Assembly (NCBI GenBank): GCA_045537575.1
Contig: JAZSPU010000053.1
Location: 1 to 57,438 of the forward strand
From: SIG607 sp045537575
GTDB taxonomy: Bacteria > Bacillota > Clostridia > Oscillospirales > Acutalibacteraceae
Direction: 5' to 3'
Length of the DNA: 57,438 nucleotides
In this document: positions 7,701-15,689 of the stretch, one piece after another
Position numbering within the stretch: the first letter of the stretch is position 1
How the letters are laid out: each line of letters opens with the position of its first letter
The notes under the pieces: model-generated
Seen by the model: only the letters and a program-made list of their open reading frames with translations
Told to the model about the DNA's origin: nothing
Databases searched by the model: none
Made by a program: the position numbers and the translations under genes

Positions 7701-10036
7701 TCAGCGTATATGGTGTGCTGAGTGATGACAGCCGTTTTGCCGAAAACTTTACAAAGGGCATTACTTGGAATACAGCATTTGCAAATCAGATAGACGGCAA
7801 CGGTGTTGATAGCAGTAAAACCGTATTTATCGGCAGTAAAACTGTAAGCGGTAGTCAAACGGTGGAATTTGACGTAAATGATTACGTTAAAGCTATGAAG
7901 AACGAGGGCTACTCGGCTGTTACCTTTATTATAGTAAAGGATGACTGTAACGGTATTGTTTCCAAAACCACCTTCGAAAATATGGATAGTTATACCGCCT
8001 ATGTGGCAAGTTCTGCTATGAACGGCTATGCAGTAGAGATAGCAAAAGATCCTCAAAATCCCGATAATAACGTGCTTTATATGGAGAAAAGCGGTACTGA
8101 GGCAAGTCCAAGCGGTTATCAGCAGAACATTGCTCTTACAGGTCTTATTCAGGGCGATGATACTTTTGATCAAAGTGATATTGGCAAAACCTATAAGGTG
8201 TCCTTTAAGCAGTACGTAACTGCTCCGGGTGCTACTGCAGGTAATTATTGCAACATCTCAAGTGTAGGTGCGGCTACTTCGGGTTCTTTATTAACCGGCA
8301 TTACAAAAAGTGTAAGTTCTACTTCCACTAATACATGGAATACCATAGAATTTACCATCAATGTAAATGAGGCTATTTTAGGAAATAAAGCTACCGCTAT
8401 AATTATTGCTTCGGGCTGGGCTGCTACCGGTATTTATATTGATGATATAGTAGTAGAGGAATTTGCGGGAGATCTGCAGATTCAGCAGGATTATAGGCCA
8501 GGAACTGCCGATTTTGAAGGAATAACCGAATATAAAAATGCTGTTTTGAAAAATGCTACTTATAAATCCGGCATAACTACTGATCCTACCGACAGCACTA
8601 ATAGTGTATTCTATTTTGAAAGAGGTGCATATGCCGATAGTCTGTCCTTTACCGGACTTATATCTCCTACCGATAAGTTTACAGCAGCAGACGTTGGAAA
8701 GAAAATCACTGTAAGCTTCCGTCAATTTAACTTTAATGAAGGCGGTACTGCCGGTGTATTGGCTACTATAGAAAAACCCCGATCAGGACAGTATTTCCTA
8801 AATCAACAAATGACCATTGACCGTTATATTGATAATACGCTTGTTAACGGTGTTAATATTCCGGGTACGTACGGACTTAGCTGTGCTACTTGGCATACCG
8901 TAAGATTTGAGCTAACCGTAACCGAAGCAATGGTAGGAATGGACTGTGCTATTGTTATCGGTTCAAATGCCTCAACAACAAAAATTTGCATTGATGATAT
9001 AGTTGTAACAAGTGAAGGCGGCGCAGAAGTTGAAAGCGTTTCTCCCCAGCTTCGCTTTAAAAAGTCAGGTGCTGAAAGTAAAGTGAAGGCTGAGCTGATT
9101 GCTCTTGTAAGCGGCAAGGATAAAGATGCCGCTGCTACAGTACCTTCCTCATCCTTTGAACTTGTTAAGTCTGCTAAAGGCGGAGAAAGCGGTTTAGCAA
9201 AAACCTACGTGACCTTTAATAAATCAGGCTATTATCATATAGTAGGAGCAAAATTCAGCTTTAACGTTGAGTCACCCATTAAGGACAGCGTATTAAAGCT
9301 TTATGCAATAGATTCTACTGTTAATATTAATAAGCTTACCTGGAACAACGCATACGGTAACGATACTGCAACCACCGGTATGAAGGCGGGTAGTGTATTT
9401 GGCGGAGCTGAGATAGCTACTATTACACTTACTGACGAAACTCAGTACACAGTGGACGTAAGCGAAGCATTAAAAGCTTATGAGAGAAACGATGACATAG
9501 TATTGGTTTTAACTGCTGAAGAAGGCGTAACGGCTCATAAAGTAAGCGGATTTGTCCTCGACCTCGCAAGTACAGTGTATAAAGAAGCTGAAGAAAAACT
9601 TATACTAACCGAAACGAACGGAATGTTAAGTGTTGCTTCTCCCTATAGAATTGACGCAGTGATAGAAAACGTAGCATTTTTTGTTGACGGAAAAGCGGCT
9701 GTTGGCGACGTTGTGATTAACGGACAGATAACGTCCACCGCACCTATACTAAATGGCGGTAAGCATACGGCATATGCAGTTGTTACCTATGCCGACGGCA
9801 AAACTATAAGGAGTGAAGAAATTACCTTCAATATCGCAGGAGATTCTGCAGAGGTACTCCGAGGTGACGTTAACGGTGACGGTGACGTTACTACTGTTGA
9901 CCTTGCTGAGCTTAAACTATTCCTTGCAGGACTAAGTGAAGTTAAAAACAAAGACGGCGCAGATTTGAATAAAGACCAAAAAATTAATACTGTTGACCTT
10001 GCTGAACTTAAACTTATTCTTGCCGGTCTTGCATAA
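4736..10036 (+). CDS. Secreted alpha/beta-hydrolase with carbohydrate-binding modules and dockerin
   Basis: A 1766-residue exported protein, by far the largest here. In order: signal peptide (about 1-29, Lys-Lys then a hydrophobic core, VSAEA); an alpha/beta-hydrolase-like domain to about 495 with candidate nucleophile Ser344 in GFSKSG; an Ig-like domain (about 500-605); a DNRLRE-type beta module (about 609-718); a carbohydrate-binding-like jelly roll (about 736-890); a second DNRLRE module (about 920-1070); two further jelly-roll-like repeats (about 1079-1243 and 1257-1425); a third DNRLRE module (about 1472-1610); an Ig-like segment; and a type I dockerin (about 1707-1766) with loops DVNGDGDVTTVD and DLNKDQKINTVD. 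It probably de-esterifies a polysaccharide at the cell surface or in a cellulosome-like complex. The exact hydrolase family and substrate are not recognised. Domain borders are by eye. Confidence 0.85.
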   Translation: MKKLLAFILTFIMLLSTFSAICALGVSAEALGETTELLREKFASDLKGTAKLENEGHLGVPVDISTFYRDSVTANGVALLYVVGHFEKRLGTDSDEEIIEDFLSEGYSVTVLDYKKNPKAIGNEFGWSVHKLFCADFKTKRYDFGYVRKTHDAMYVVPSGCRIDREVYYYSLDEMALNGTNEYILWLWNEFYAGPDGLFKDANKNDLPYAETLDDMIKKDGSPVDFDLRMDIVYPSNPNDTVPVFALASSAEERTMSLSSEVRPYFTTALLQGYAGVIYDHEYIPMSRQDHYAYYGNYTLDPYSSFTLGTTNANAVHSAAIRRIRYLASTYGYDAEYITPWGFSKSGPGPAILANTKHEEMGEILDFGEYVPEGKNPKGYQGEQPWLYYEGTNERISSNVTVAYSGSGAGVCQYRERLMTEDSVPIVSSIGTADTTGNFNTYITAAKSYFDAHPEIESDFLIPEGLGHDPAYGYDEVKQIEQFNEIWTFLDNHIRAAYRDEAPVVMWATPQSNKVFESLEEPVRIKFSRAMDVESVKEMVKVIRLADGEEMNGSWNVLHGATTFEFTSPSIINGSSYEIRVDAGVKAKDGVELVVPFAKVFTISGDKLLNVYADTFVTSAQPDKNFGSDETLVIANNDSENLKGLLSFKNEGGFGDVTRAYLVLNRYVDEFGAVTIYGTEDFDENTVTYNTAPAKSEKIAQEPLMSEITTIDVTDYVVNSQGEKANFLLETEKEEIYLHHTFDNISTSDLVYDTDYRFGGGMAYISVSSDSKVGSHSLYFTNRAQNSNRIKFLKSFGTEKLTSEHLGLNVKASFWIKTVSDQTVNVGVYEKTALSGVNVQTFSVTPGEWNYIEYAVTVDQAMIDGNIRAITVVPTSNGDYWLDDFKTQYLTGGATFATKEYNGDKPKISAKLVLFTPESVTATGSAATIAAGENADTVLNGENFVEGYKKENTGDTVKGYLKFPISEFDTNSNNATLKFNAISSGVSQFSVYGVLSDDSRFAENFTKGITWNTAFANQIDGNGVDSSKTVFIGSKTVSGSQTVEFDVNDYVKAMKNEGYSAVTFIIVKDDCNGIVSKTTFENMDSYTAYVASSAMNGYAVEIAKDPQNPDNNVLYMEKSGTEASPSGYQQNIALTGLIQGDDTFDQSDIGKTYKVSFKQYVTAPGATAGNYCNISSVGAATSGSLLTGITKSVSSTSTNTWNTIEFTINVNEAILGNKATAIIIASGWAATGIYIDDIVVEEFAGDLQIQQDYRPGTADFEGITEYKNAVLKNATYKSGITTDPTDSTNSVFYFERGAYADSLSFTGLISPTDKFTAADVGKKITVSFRQFNFNEGGTAGVLATIEKPRSGQYFLNQQMTIDRYIDNTLVNGVNIPGTYGLSCATWHTVRFELTVTEAMVGMDCAIVIGSNASTTKICIDDIVVTSEGGAEVESVSPQLRFKKSGAESKVKAELIALVSGKDKDAAATVPSSSFELVKSAKGGESGLAKTYVTFNKSGYYHIVGAKFSFNVESPIKDSVLKLYAIDSTVNINKLTWNNAYGNDTATTGMKAGSVFGGAEIATITLTDETQYTVDVSEALKAYERNDDIVLVLTAEEGVTAHKVSGFVLDLASTVYKEAEEKLILTETNGMLSVASPYRIDAVIENVAFFVDGKAAVGDVVINGQITSTAPILNGGKHTAYAVVTYADGKTIRSEEITFNIAGDSAEVLRGDVNGDGDVTTVDLAELKLFLAGLSEVKNKDGADLNKDQKINTVDLAELKLILAGLA

Positions 10037-10046
10037 TTTAAGTAAA

Positions 10047-10085
10047 TAAAAAATCGGATACTCGAAAGAGTATCCGATTTTTTTA
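10047..10085. terminator. Bidirectional terminator
   Basis: Stem AAAAAATCGGATACTC, loop GAAA, complement with a T run, serving both the dockerin gene and the converging LOG gene. Confidence 0.9.
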
Positions 10086-10661
10086 GCCTTCTTTTAAATC
10101 TTTTACCGTATATTGCAGTTTATCGTTTTCGATATATGTGAAAAGCTCTTCGGTATTATCCGTAAGTTTAAACAGGTCAAGGCAGTTTTTCTTTATGAAA
10201 TTTTTCCCAATGGCTTCATTCATAACGGTAAAAAGACTGTCATAGTAGCCGTCTATATTATATACCGCTATAGGCTTTGTATGACGGCAAAGCTGTTTTA
10301 AGGTGAGAATTTCGAAAAATTCCTCATAGGTTCCAATACCGCCGGGAACAACTATAAAAGCGTCGGCGGTGTCCTCCATAATCTGTTTTCTTTCCCGCAT
10401 TGTTTCGGGTTCAATAAGCTTGTCGCAAAAATCGCATATTGCTTCAATATCTTCATTGTCAAAGAATTTTGGGATTACACCTATAATGTGCCCGTTTTCA
10501 GCCTTTACGCCCTTTGCAACGGCGCCCATAAGTCCGTTACCGCCACCGCCGAAAACAAGATTGTGTCCTCGTTTTGCTATAGTCTTTCCAAGTGCATAGG
10601 TTATTTCCTTATATTTTTCATCTATAGTAGGAGACGCCGCTCCGTAAACGCATATTCTCAT
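10083..10661 (-). CDS. LOG family (TIGR00730) nucleotide 5'-monophosphate nucleosidase
   Basis: A 192-residue Rossmann-fold protein of the LOG family. Characterised members cleave ribose 5-phosphate from cytokinin nucleotides or from AMP-like nucleotides. The family motif PGGIGTYEE is at residues 106-114, and GGGGNGLMG near 38-46 forms the nucleotide-binding loop. RERKQIM near 89-95 matches the conserved Arg-Lys segment. The length is normal. It follows the AraC gene at 10707 by 45 bases on the same strand and may be cotranscribed. In bacteria the physiological substrate is usually unclear. Confidence 0.9.
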   Translation of the reverse strand: MRICVYGAASPTIDEKYKEITYALGKTIAKRGHNLVFGGGGNGLMGAVAKGVKAENGHIIGVIPKFFDNEDIEAICDFCDKLIEPETMRERKQIMEDTADAFIVVPGGIGTYEEFFEILTLKQLCRHTKPIAVYNIDGYYDSLFTVMNEAIGKNFIKKNCLDLFKLTDNTEELFTYIENDKLQYTVKDLKEG

Positions 10662-10706
10662 ATAATTACCTCCGTTTATATTATTCCTAAATTTAAAATA
10701 AAATTA

Positions 10707-11489
10707 CTAAACTTTTACTCTTGCCGATTTGGGAGAATCTCCGAAATGCTTTTTGTAGGCTCTGAAAAAGGTTGCATAATCATTAAAGCCTGAATCACGG
10801 TAAACTTCGGTGGGCTTTTCGCCAAGAGCTAATTTATCTTTAGCAAGGATTAAACGTTTTAATGTTACGTAATCCCAAAGAGTTGTTCCTGTAGATTCTT
10901 TAAATAGTCTGTTTAAATGATTTTGACTTATGAAAAACTCTTGTGAAATTAAAGCAAGAGAGATATCCTCGGTAAGATGGGCATTTATGTAATTGATTAC
11001 GTCGGTTGCTTTATCTTTTATAGGCTCCTCATAAACCTTCCCTGATTCAAAAACATTATTAAGTTCATCTAAGAAGGGAAGAAGCCAGCAAATCTGACTG
11101 GTTTTGTTGCGGGTGCTTGTAAGCTTTTTAAGACAGAAAATCAAATTACTGTCTTTAATAAGCGAAGGCCTATAAAGATTTCTTTCTCCCGAAGCCCTAT
11201 TGTTAAAGGGGGCTAGGAGATCTTCAAAACCTGTAACGCCTACAAATTCAAAGTTTATTACAATACGCTCGTAAGGTACGTCCGATTTAAGTATTAAATG
11301 GTGGGATTCGTTTTTTCGCATTATCATAATATCGCCGGGGGTTAGTCTATAACGGTTGCCTTCAACCGAATAGTCTGCATTTCCCGAAAGAAAGCAAAGT
11401 ATTTCATAATCGTCGTGTGTATGTAACAGAAACTTATCCCTTGTGGGTTTTTCACTCAGACTTCTTTCGGCTTTTATTTTAATTTTCAT
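10707..11489 (-). CDS. AraC family transcriptional regulator
   Basis: A 260-residue regulator with an N-terminal cupin (HTHDDYEILCFLSG and a metal-site-like ESHHL) and a C-terminal AraC DNA-binding domain (SQEFFISQNHLNRLFKES, then GFNDYATFFRAYKKHFGDSP). The ATG at 11489 is chosen because GGTGAT precedes it; the upstream ATG at 11501 has no site. It is divergent from the sugar isomerase/oxidoreductase operon at 11606, with both promoters in a 116-bp gap, so it is the probable regulator of that operon. Confidence 0.92.
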   Translation of the reverse strand: MKIKIKAERSLSEKPTRDKFLLHTHDDYEILCFLSGNADYSVEGNRYRLTPGDIMIMRKNESHHLILKSDVPYERIVINFEFVGVTGFEDLLAPFNNRASGERNLYRPSLIKDSNLIFCLKKLTSTRNKTSQICWLLPFLDELNNVFESGKVYEEPIKDKATDVINYINAHLTEDISLALISQEFFISQNHLNRLFKESTGTTLWDYVTLKRLILAKDKLALGEKPTEVYRDSGFNDYATFFRAYKKHFGDSPKSARVKV

Positions 11490-11505
11490 TTTTATCACCA
11501 TAACT

Positions 11506-11534
11506 ATTATATAAAATTATGTTCATTTTTGCAA
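11506..11534 (-). promoter_or_regulatory. Promoter of the second AraC gene
   Basis: On the minus strand TTGCAA, a 17-bp spacer and TATAAT, immediately upstream of the start region. Confidence 0.65.
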
Positions 11535-11557
11535 TATATTTTCAATTATTTTTGTAA

Positions 11558-11586
11558 TTGATATAAATAAAAATTTATGGTAAAAT
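11558..11586 (+). promoter_or_regulatory. Promoter of the isomerase/oxidoreductase operon
   Basis: TTGATA, a 17-bp spacer and TAAAAT, 20 bp before the first start codon. Confidence 0.65.
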
Positions 11587-11605
11587 TTCCGATGGAGGCG
11601 ATAAG

Positions 11606-12439
11606 ATGAATATTTACGCGTTTGCTGATGAGGCAAGTCCGATTATTGACCAACAGATAATCGCTTTAAAACGAAATAACCTTCAAGGTCTTGAAATACG
11701 AAATGTTGACTCTGTTAACGTTTCCGAAATTACAGATGAAAAGGCTTTTGAAGTTAAGGAAAAGCTTGATGACAATGGTCTATGCACCTTTAGTATCGGT
11801 TCGCCTATAGGAAAAATCAATATTGTGACCGACGATTTTGAAAGCCATCTTGAAAAGCTTCGCCGTACTTCACATATTGCCAATATACTCGGTACCAAGA
11901 ATATTCGTATGTTTTCTTTTTATTATCCAAAAACCGTTACCGCCGAAGAGGTAAGGGGACAGGTAATGGATAGTATGGGCAGAATGTTAGAGGTGGCAAA
12001 GGAAAACGGTGTTATTCTTTGTCACGAAAACGAAAAGGGAATTTACGGTGATAATGCAGAGCGTTGTCTTGAACTTTTTAAAACCTTTAGTGATTTGAAA
12101 GGTGTATTTGACCCCGCTAACTTTGTTCAGTGTGAGCAGGATACAATAAAGGCGTGGGAAATGCTTAATCCTTATATTCACTATTTGCATATTAAAGATG
12201 CTTTAACCGACGGAAACGTTGTTCCTGCAGGCGAGGGCGCAGGAAATATTCCCTTTATACTCAAGGAATATATTAAACAGGGCGGAAATTCTATTACCCT
12301 TGAACCGCATCTTAAAATATTCGAGGGCCTTAAAAATCTTGAACAGGCTGAGGAAGAAATAAAGGTAGGAATTAAGGCATATGAAAGTGCCGACGAAGCC
12401 TTTGATGTAGCAGTAAAAGCGTTAAGGAGTGTTTTATAA
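11606..12439 (+). CDS. Sugar phosphate isomerase/epimerase (AP-endonuclease-2 fold)
   Basis: A 277-residue TIM-barrel protein of the xylose-isomerase-like superfamily. Probable metal ligands lie in HENEKG (mid-protein), FDPANF, HIKDA and a C-terminal EPH, the usual Glu-Asp-His-Glu set. Members isomerise or epimerise sugars and inosose-type compounds, and the exact substrate is not readable. GGAGG precedes the ATG. It is the first gene of a three-gene operon, and its stop overlaps the next start. It is a distant paralogue of the next gene. Confidence 0.88.
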   Translation: MNIYAFADEASPIIDQQIIALKRNNLQGLEIRNVDSVNVSEITDEKAFEVKEKLDDNGLCTFSIGSPIGKINIVTDDFESHLEKLRRTSHIANILGTKNIRMFSFYYPKTVTAEEVRGQVMDSMGRMLEVAKENGVILCHENEKGIYGDNAERCLELFKTFSDLKGVFDPANFVQCEQDTIKAWEMLNPYIHYLHIKDALTDGNVVPAGEGAGNIPFILKEYIKQGGNSITLEPHLKIFEGLKNLEQAEEEIKVGIKAYESADEAFDVAVKALRSVL

Positions 12440-13188
12440 TGAGAATCGGTGCTCAGTTTTATACTTTAAGAGAATATTGTAAGGATTTGGAAAGCTTTAG
12501 CGAAACTTTAAAAAAGGTTGCTGATATCGGTTATAAGTACGTTCAGATTTCGGGCACTTGTGAATATGAGGCGCAGTGGTTAAAGGGCGAACTTGACAAA
12601 AACGGACTTTCCTGCGTTATTACACATACTCCTCCTGCTAAAATTTTGGAGGATACAAAAAAGGTTGCAAATGATCATAGTATTTTCGGCGCTGACTGTG
12701 TAGGACTCGGTCATTTCGCCCTTAATTTTGAAAAGGGTGAAACTCCCCTTTTGCTTAAAGATAAATATTATGAAGCCGCAAATGTACTTAAAGAAAACGG
12801 CAAATATTTTATGTATCATAATCACGCTCAGGAATTTTCAAAGGTTGACGGCAAATGCCTACTCGAATATTATGCAGAGTCTTTTGAACCCGATTTAATG
12901 GGCTTTACCCTTGATACCTATTGGGTTCAGACCGCAGGCGGTGATCCTGCACAGTGGTTAGAAAAGCTTTCGGGAAGGGTACCCTGTATTCATCTCAAGG
13001 ACCACACCTTTGACAGAAAAATGGCTGTTGTTGGCGAAGGCAATATAAACTTTGACGCAGTATTTTCTGCTGCCCAAAAGGCAGGCACAAAGTATATGCT
13101 TGTTGAACAGGATGACTGCTACGGCGAAGACCCCTTCGACTGTCTTAAAAGAAGCTACAATAACCTTAAAGCTATGGGTTTTAAATAA
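12439..13188 (+). CDS. Sugar phosphate isomerase/epimerase
   Basis: A 249-residue TIM-barrel protein, second of two related isomerase-like genes in a row. Metal-site segments are YHNHAQEF, LDTYW, HLKDH and EQDD. Its ATG shares its first base with the previous stop codon (TAATG), indicating translational coupling. IolE/IolI-like and 3-keto-sugar-processing enzymes share this fold and are often found with Gfo/Idh/MocA enzymes, as here. A 3-keto-sugar or inositol-like substrate is therefore plausible but inferred. Confidence 0.88.
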   Translation: MRIGAQFYTLREYCKDLESFSETLKKVADIGYKYVQISGTCEYEAQWLKGELDKNGLSCVITHTPPAKILEDTKKVANDHSIFGADCVGLGHFALNFEKGETPLLLKDKYYEAANVLKENGKYFMYHNHAQEFSKVDGKCLLEYYAESFEPDLMGFTLDTYWVQTAGGDPAQWLEKLSGRVPCIHLKDHTFDRKMAVVGEGNINFDAVFSAAQKAGTKYMLVEQDDCYGEDPFDCLKRSYNNLKAMGFK

Positions 13189-13200
13189 AGGAGAATAACT

Positions 13201-14370
13201 ATGGATAAGATAAAGCTTGGTATAATCGGTTACGGAAATATGGGTACAACCCATGCCGACAATATTTTAAAGGGCAAATGTCCTGACATTGAACTTGTGG
13301 CAATTGCTGACCACAAACCTGCAAGAATTGATGCCGCAAAGGAAATTTTCGGCGAAGGAGTAACATATTTCAGCAATGCTCTAGAAATGCTTGACAGCGG
13401 TATTATTAACGCTTGTCTTGTTGCTGTTCCTCACTATGACCATACATATTTTGCAATTGAAAGTATGAAAAGAAATATTCACGTAATGGTTGAAAAACCT
13501 GCAGGTGTTTATACAAAACAGGTTGAGGAAATGAACGAGGAAGCCAAAAAGCACCCCGACGTTGTTTTCGGTATGATGTTTAATCAGAGAACCAACTGTC
13601 TGTATAGAAAAATGCGTGAGCTTATTAAATCGGGCGAATACGGTCAGATAAGAAGAACAAACTGGCTCATTACCAACTGGTATCGTCCTCAGGCTTACTA
13701 TGATTCGGGCGATTGGCGTGCAACTTGGGCAGGTGAAGGCGGCGGTGTTCTCCTTAACCAGTGTCCTCATCAGTTAGACCTCTGGCAGTGGATTTGCGGT
13801 ATGCCTACAAAGGTTCTTGCAAAGGTTAAGTACGGTAAATGGCACAATATCGAGGTTGAAGACGACGTTACAGCATTCGTTGAATACGAAAACGGTGCAA
13901 CAGGCGCATTTATCACTTCTACAGGTGACGGTTGCGGTACTAACCGTTTTGAAGTACAGATGGATAAGGCAAAATTAGTTGTAGAAGACGGCAAACTCTT
14001 CCTTTGGGAATTTGAAATGAGCGAACAGGAATTTTCCGCTACTAATAAGCGCCCCTTTGCTTCTATTCCCTGTAAGAAAACAGAGGTTGAAACCGATGGC
14101 GAAAATCTACAGCACGTTGGCGTTATGAATGCTTTTGCAAACAAGATTCTCGGCAAGGGTGAGCTTGTGGCAGAAGGTTATGAAGGCATAAACGGTCTTA
14201 CGATTTCTAACGCTATGCATCTTTCCGACTTTATCGGTAAAGAAGTTGAGCTTCCCATTGATGCTGACCTTTATAAAGAAGAGCTTATGAAGCGCGTTAA
14301 AAATTCCAAGCGCGTTAAGGATACCGTAGAGGTTTTCGAAGATAATAGTTCCTCTTTTGGAAACGTATAA
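13201..14370 (+). CDS. Gfo/Idh/MocA family oxidoreductase
   Basis: A 389-residue NAD(P)-dependent sugar or cyclitol dehydrogenase. The Rossmann motif GYGNMGTTHADN is near residue 10 and the family Glu-Lys-Pro (EKPAG) is at 98-100. The C-terminal domain carries HQLDLWQWICGMP with the conserved His-Gln-x-Asp. It begins 12 bases after the second isomerase with AAGGAG. Together with the isomerases it probably handles oxidation and epimerisation of an unusual sugar. A terminator follows. Confidence 0.92.
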   Translation: MDKIKLGIIGYGNMGTTHADNILKGKCPDIELVAIADHKPARIDAAKEIFGEGVTYFSNALEMLDSGIINACLVAVPHYDHTYFAIESMKRNIHVMVEKPAGVYTKQVEEMNEEAKKHPDVVFGMMFNQRTNCLYRKMRELIKSGEYGQIRRTNWLITNWYRPQAYYDSGDWRATWAGEGGGVLLNQCPHQLDLWQWICGMPTKVLAKVKYGKWHNIEVEDDVTAFVEYENGATGAFITSTGDGCGTNRFEVQMDKAKLVVEDGKLFLWEFEMSEQEFSATNKRPFASIPCKKTEVETDGENLQHVGVMNAFANKILGKGELVAEGYEGINGLTISNAMHLSDFIGKEVELPIDADLYKEELMKRVKNSKRVKDTVEVFEDNSSSFGNV

Positions 14371-14386
14371 TTAAACTAAAAATAAC

Positions 14387-14421
14387 AAAACGGAGGTTTC
14401 GTTAAAGAAATCTCCGTTTTT
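14387..14421 (+). terminator. Terminator of the isomerase/oxidoreductase operon
   Basis: Stem AAAACGGAGGTTTC pairs with GAAATCTCCGTTTT (one G-T pair), followed by Ts. Confidence 0.85.
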
Positions 14422-14481
14422 ATGCAATAAAATTATACAATCATTATAAATTCAACGGTTACATAGACTGTAAAGATAATA

Positions 14482-14510
14482 TTGATTTTTAATCAGTATT
14501 ATGTTACAAT
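14482..14510 (+). promoter_or_regulatory. Promoter of mscL
   Basis: TTGATT, a 17-bp spacer and TACAAT, 36 bp before the ATG. Confidence 0.65.
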
Positions 14511-14546
14511 ATTGGAAACAAAAGTAAAAATAAAGGAGAAAATAAT

Positions 14547-14996
14547 ATGAAAAAGTTTTTCCACGATTTTAAAGAATTTGCTATGAAGGGCAATGTGCTC
14601 GATATGGCAGTCGGCGTTGTTATCGGTGCTGCATTTAAGGATATTATTAATGCTCTTGTTAACAACATCATTACCCCCTTTATTGTTCTTCTTACGGGAC
14701 AGAACAGTGTTGAAGCTCTTAAATGGGTGTTAAAGCCCGAAATCCTTAATGAAGCAGGAGAGGTAATTGACCCCGGTGTTGCTGTTGAATACGGTATATT
14801 CCTTCAGGCAATTATAGATTTTATAATTATAGCTTTCTGCATTTTTGTTGTACTCAGAATAATGATGAACGCTCAAAAGAAACTAGACCAGCTTCGTCAT
14901 AAAAAGGAAGAGGTTGTTGAAGAAGCTCCTGCAGAACCCCAAGAAGACGAAATTTCTTTACTTAGAGAAATTCGCGACAGCTTAAAGAAAGATTAA
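14547..14996 (+). CDS. mscL: Large-conductance mechanosensitive channel
   Basis: A 149-residue membrane channel that opens under membrane tension to relieve hypo-osmotic shock. The N-terminal amphipathic helix and TM1 read FKEFAMKGNVLDMAVGVVIG, the pore-lining signature of MscL. TM2 is near residues 90-110 (FLQAIIDFIIIAFCIFVV) and the charged C-terminal bundle ends in EISLLREIRDSLKK. The length is typical. It is monocistronic, with its own promoter and AAAGGAG ribosome site. Confidence 0.97.
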   Translation: MKKFFHDFKEFAMKGNVLDMAVGVVIGAAFKDIINALVNNIITPFIVLLTGQNSVEALKWVLKPEILNEAGEVIDPGVAVEYGIFLQAIIDFIIIAFCIFVVLRIMMNAQKKLDQLRHKKEEVVEEAPAEPQEDEISLLREIRDSLKKD

Positions 14997-15003
14997 TTGT
15001 TAA

Positions 15004-15032
15004 TTGACATAAAAGTGAATATATGTTAAAAT
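15004..15032 (+). promoter_or_regulatory. Promoter of glpP-mgtC
   Basis: Near-consensus TTGACA, a 17-bp spacer and TAAAAT. It leaves a leader of about 80 nt before glpP. Confidence 0.75.
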
Positions 15033-15053
15033 AAATTTGCTAAGTGAGTATTG

Positions 15054-15105
15054 GAGATGCAAAAGCTACAGTTACCCTGTAGTTTTTGCGTCTTCTTTTA
15101 ATTTT
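15054..15105 (+). promoter_or_regulatory. Hairpin leader, possible GlpP attenuator
   Basis: A stem of about 18 bp (GATGCAAAAGCTACAG / CTGTAGTTTTTGCGTC, with G-T pairs, loop TTACC) is followed by a T-rich stretch, between the promoter and glpP. GlpP proteins act on leader terminators, so autoregulatory antitermination is plausible. This is inferred from position. Confidence 0.5.
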
Positions 15106-15118
15106 TGAGGTGGTAAAA

Positions 15119-15679
15119 ATGGAACTGATTAAGTTTAAAAATCTTCTTGATAGCTTTCCCCTTATTGCAACCGTACACGCTGAAGAGCTGGAAGCAGCTC
15201 TGATTTCTCCGGCAGAAATTTTATGTCATATGAAGGCTGATTTGCTGACCATTGCCGATGTAATAAAAAAAGTGCACGAAAAGGGAAAATATATTCTTGT
15301 TCATATTGACCTTGCAGAAGGAATAGCAAGTGACAAGACGGGCATACAGTATTTAAGAAATATCGGTGTTGACGGTATTATAAGCACACGTGGAAAGCTT
15401 ATCCGTCAGGCAAAGGAAATGGGACTTATTACTGTGCAGCGCTTTTTTGCCCTTGATACTCAGGGAATAGAAAGTATTGAGGAAATGCTGTCGGTTTCTT
15501 CTCCCGATTTTATTGAGATTATCCCCGGTGTAATAGGAAAGGTTATATCCCGTTTTGCTTCCCGAGGTATTCCCGTTATTGCGGGGGGACTTATTGAAAG
15601 CAAGGCTGAAATAACCGAAGCCCTTTCAAGCGGCGCTTCTGCCGTATCTACCGGTAAAAAAGAACTTTGGTATTTGTGA
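15119..15679 (+). CDS. glpP: Glycerol-3-phosphate-responsive antiterminator, GlpP family
   Basis: A 186-residue TIM-barrel-like RNA-binding antiterminator. Family features include the N-terminal PLIATVHAEELEAAL, ILVHIDLAEGIASDKTGI, GIISTRGKLI and the phosphate-binding C-terminus VIAGGLIESKAEI...GASAVSTG. In Bacillus, GlpP with glycerol 3-phosphate prevents termination in glp leaders. I chose the ATG at 15119 because GAGGTGG precedes it. No glpF, glpK or glpD is in the window, so its targets are elsewhere or include its own leader hairpin. mgtC follows closely. Confidence 0.9.
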   Translation: MELIKFKNLLDSFPLIATVHAEELEAALISPAEILCHMKADLLTIADVIKKVHEKGKYILVHIDLAEGIASDKTGIQYLRNIGVDGIISTRGKLIRQAKEMGLITVQRFFALDTQGIESIEEMLSVSSPDFIEIIPGVIGKVISRFASRGIPVIAGGLIESKAEITEALSSGASAVSTGKKELWYL

Positions 15680-15689
15680 GGAATAAAAT

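Noticed and set aside
4736..10036. Several open frames of 60-160 codons on either strand inside the dockerin gene
   Set aside because: They follow the codon bias of the large gene on the other strand, lack ribosome sites, and have no recognisable domains.
13381..14156. Two open frames of about 128 codons opposite the Gfo/Idh/MocA gene
   Set aside because: They are antisense shadows of a confident gene, with no ribosome site or family signature.
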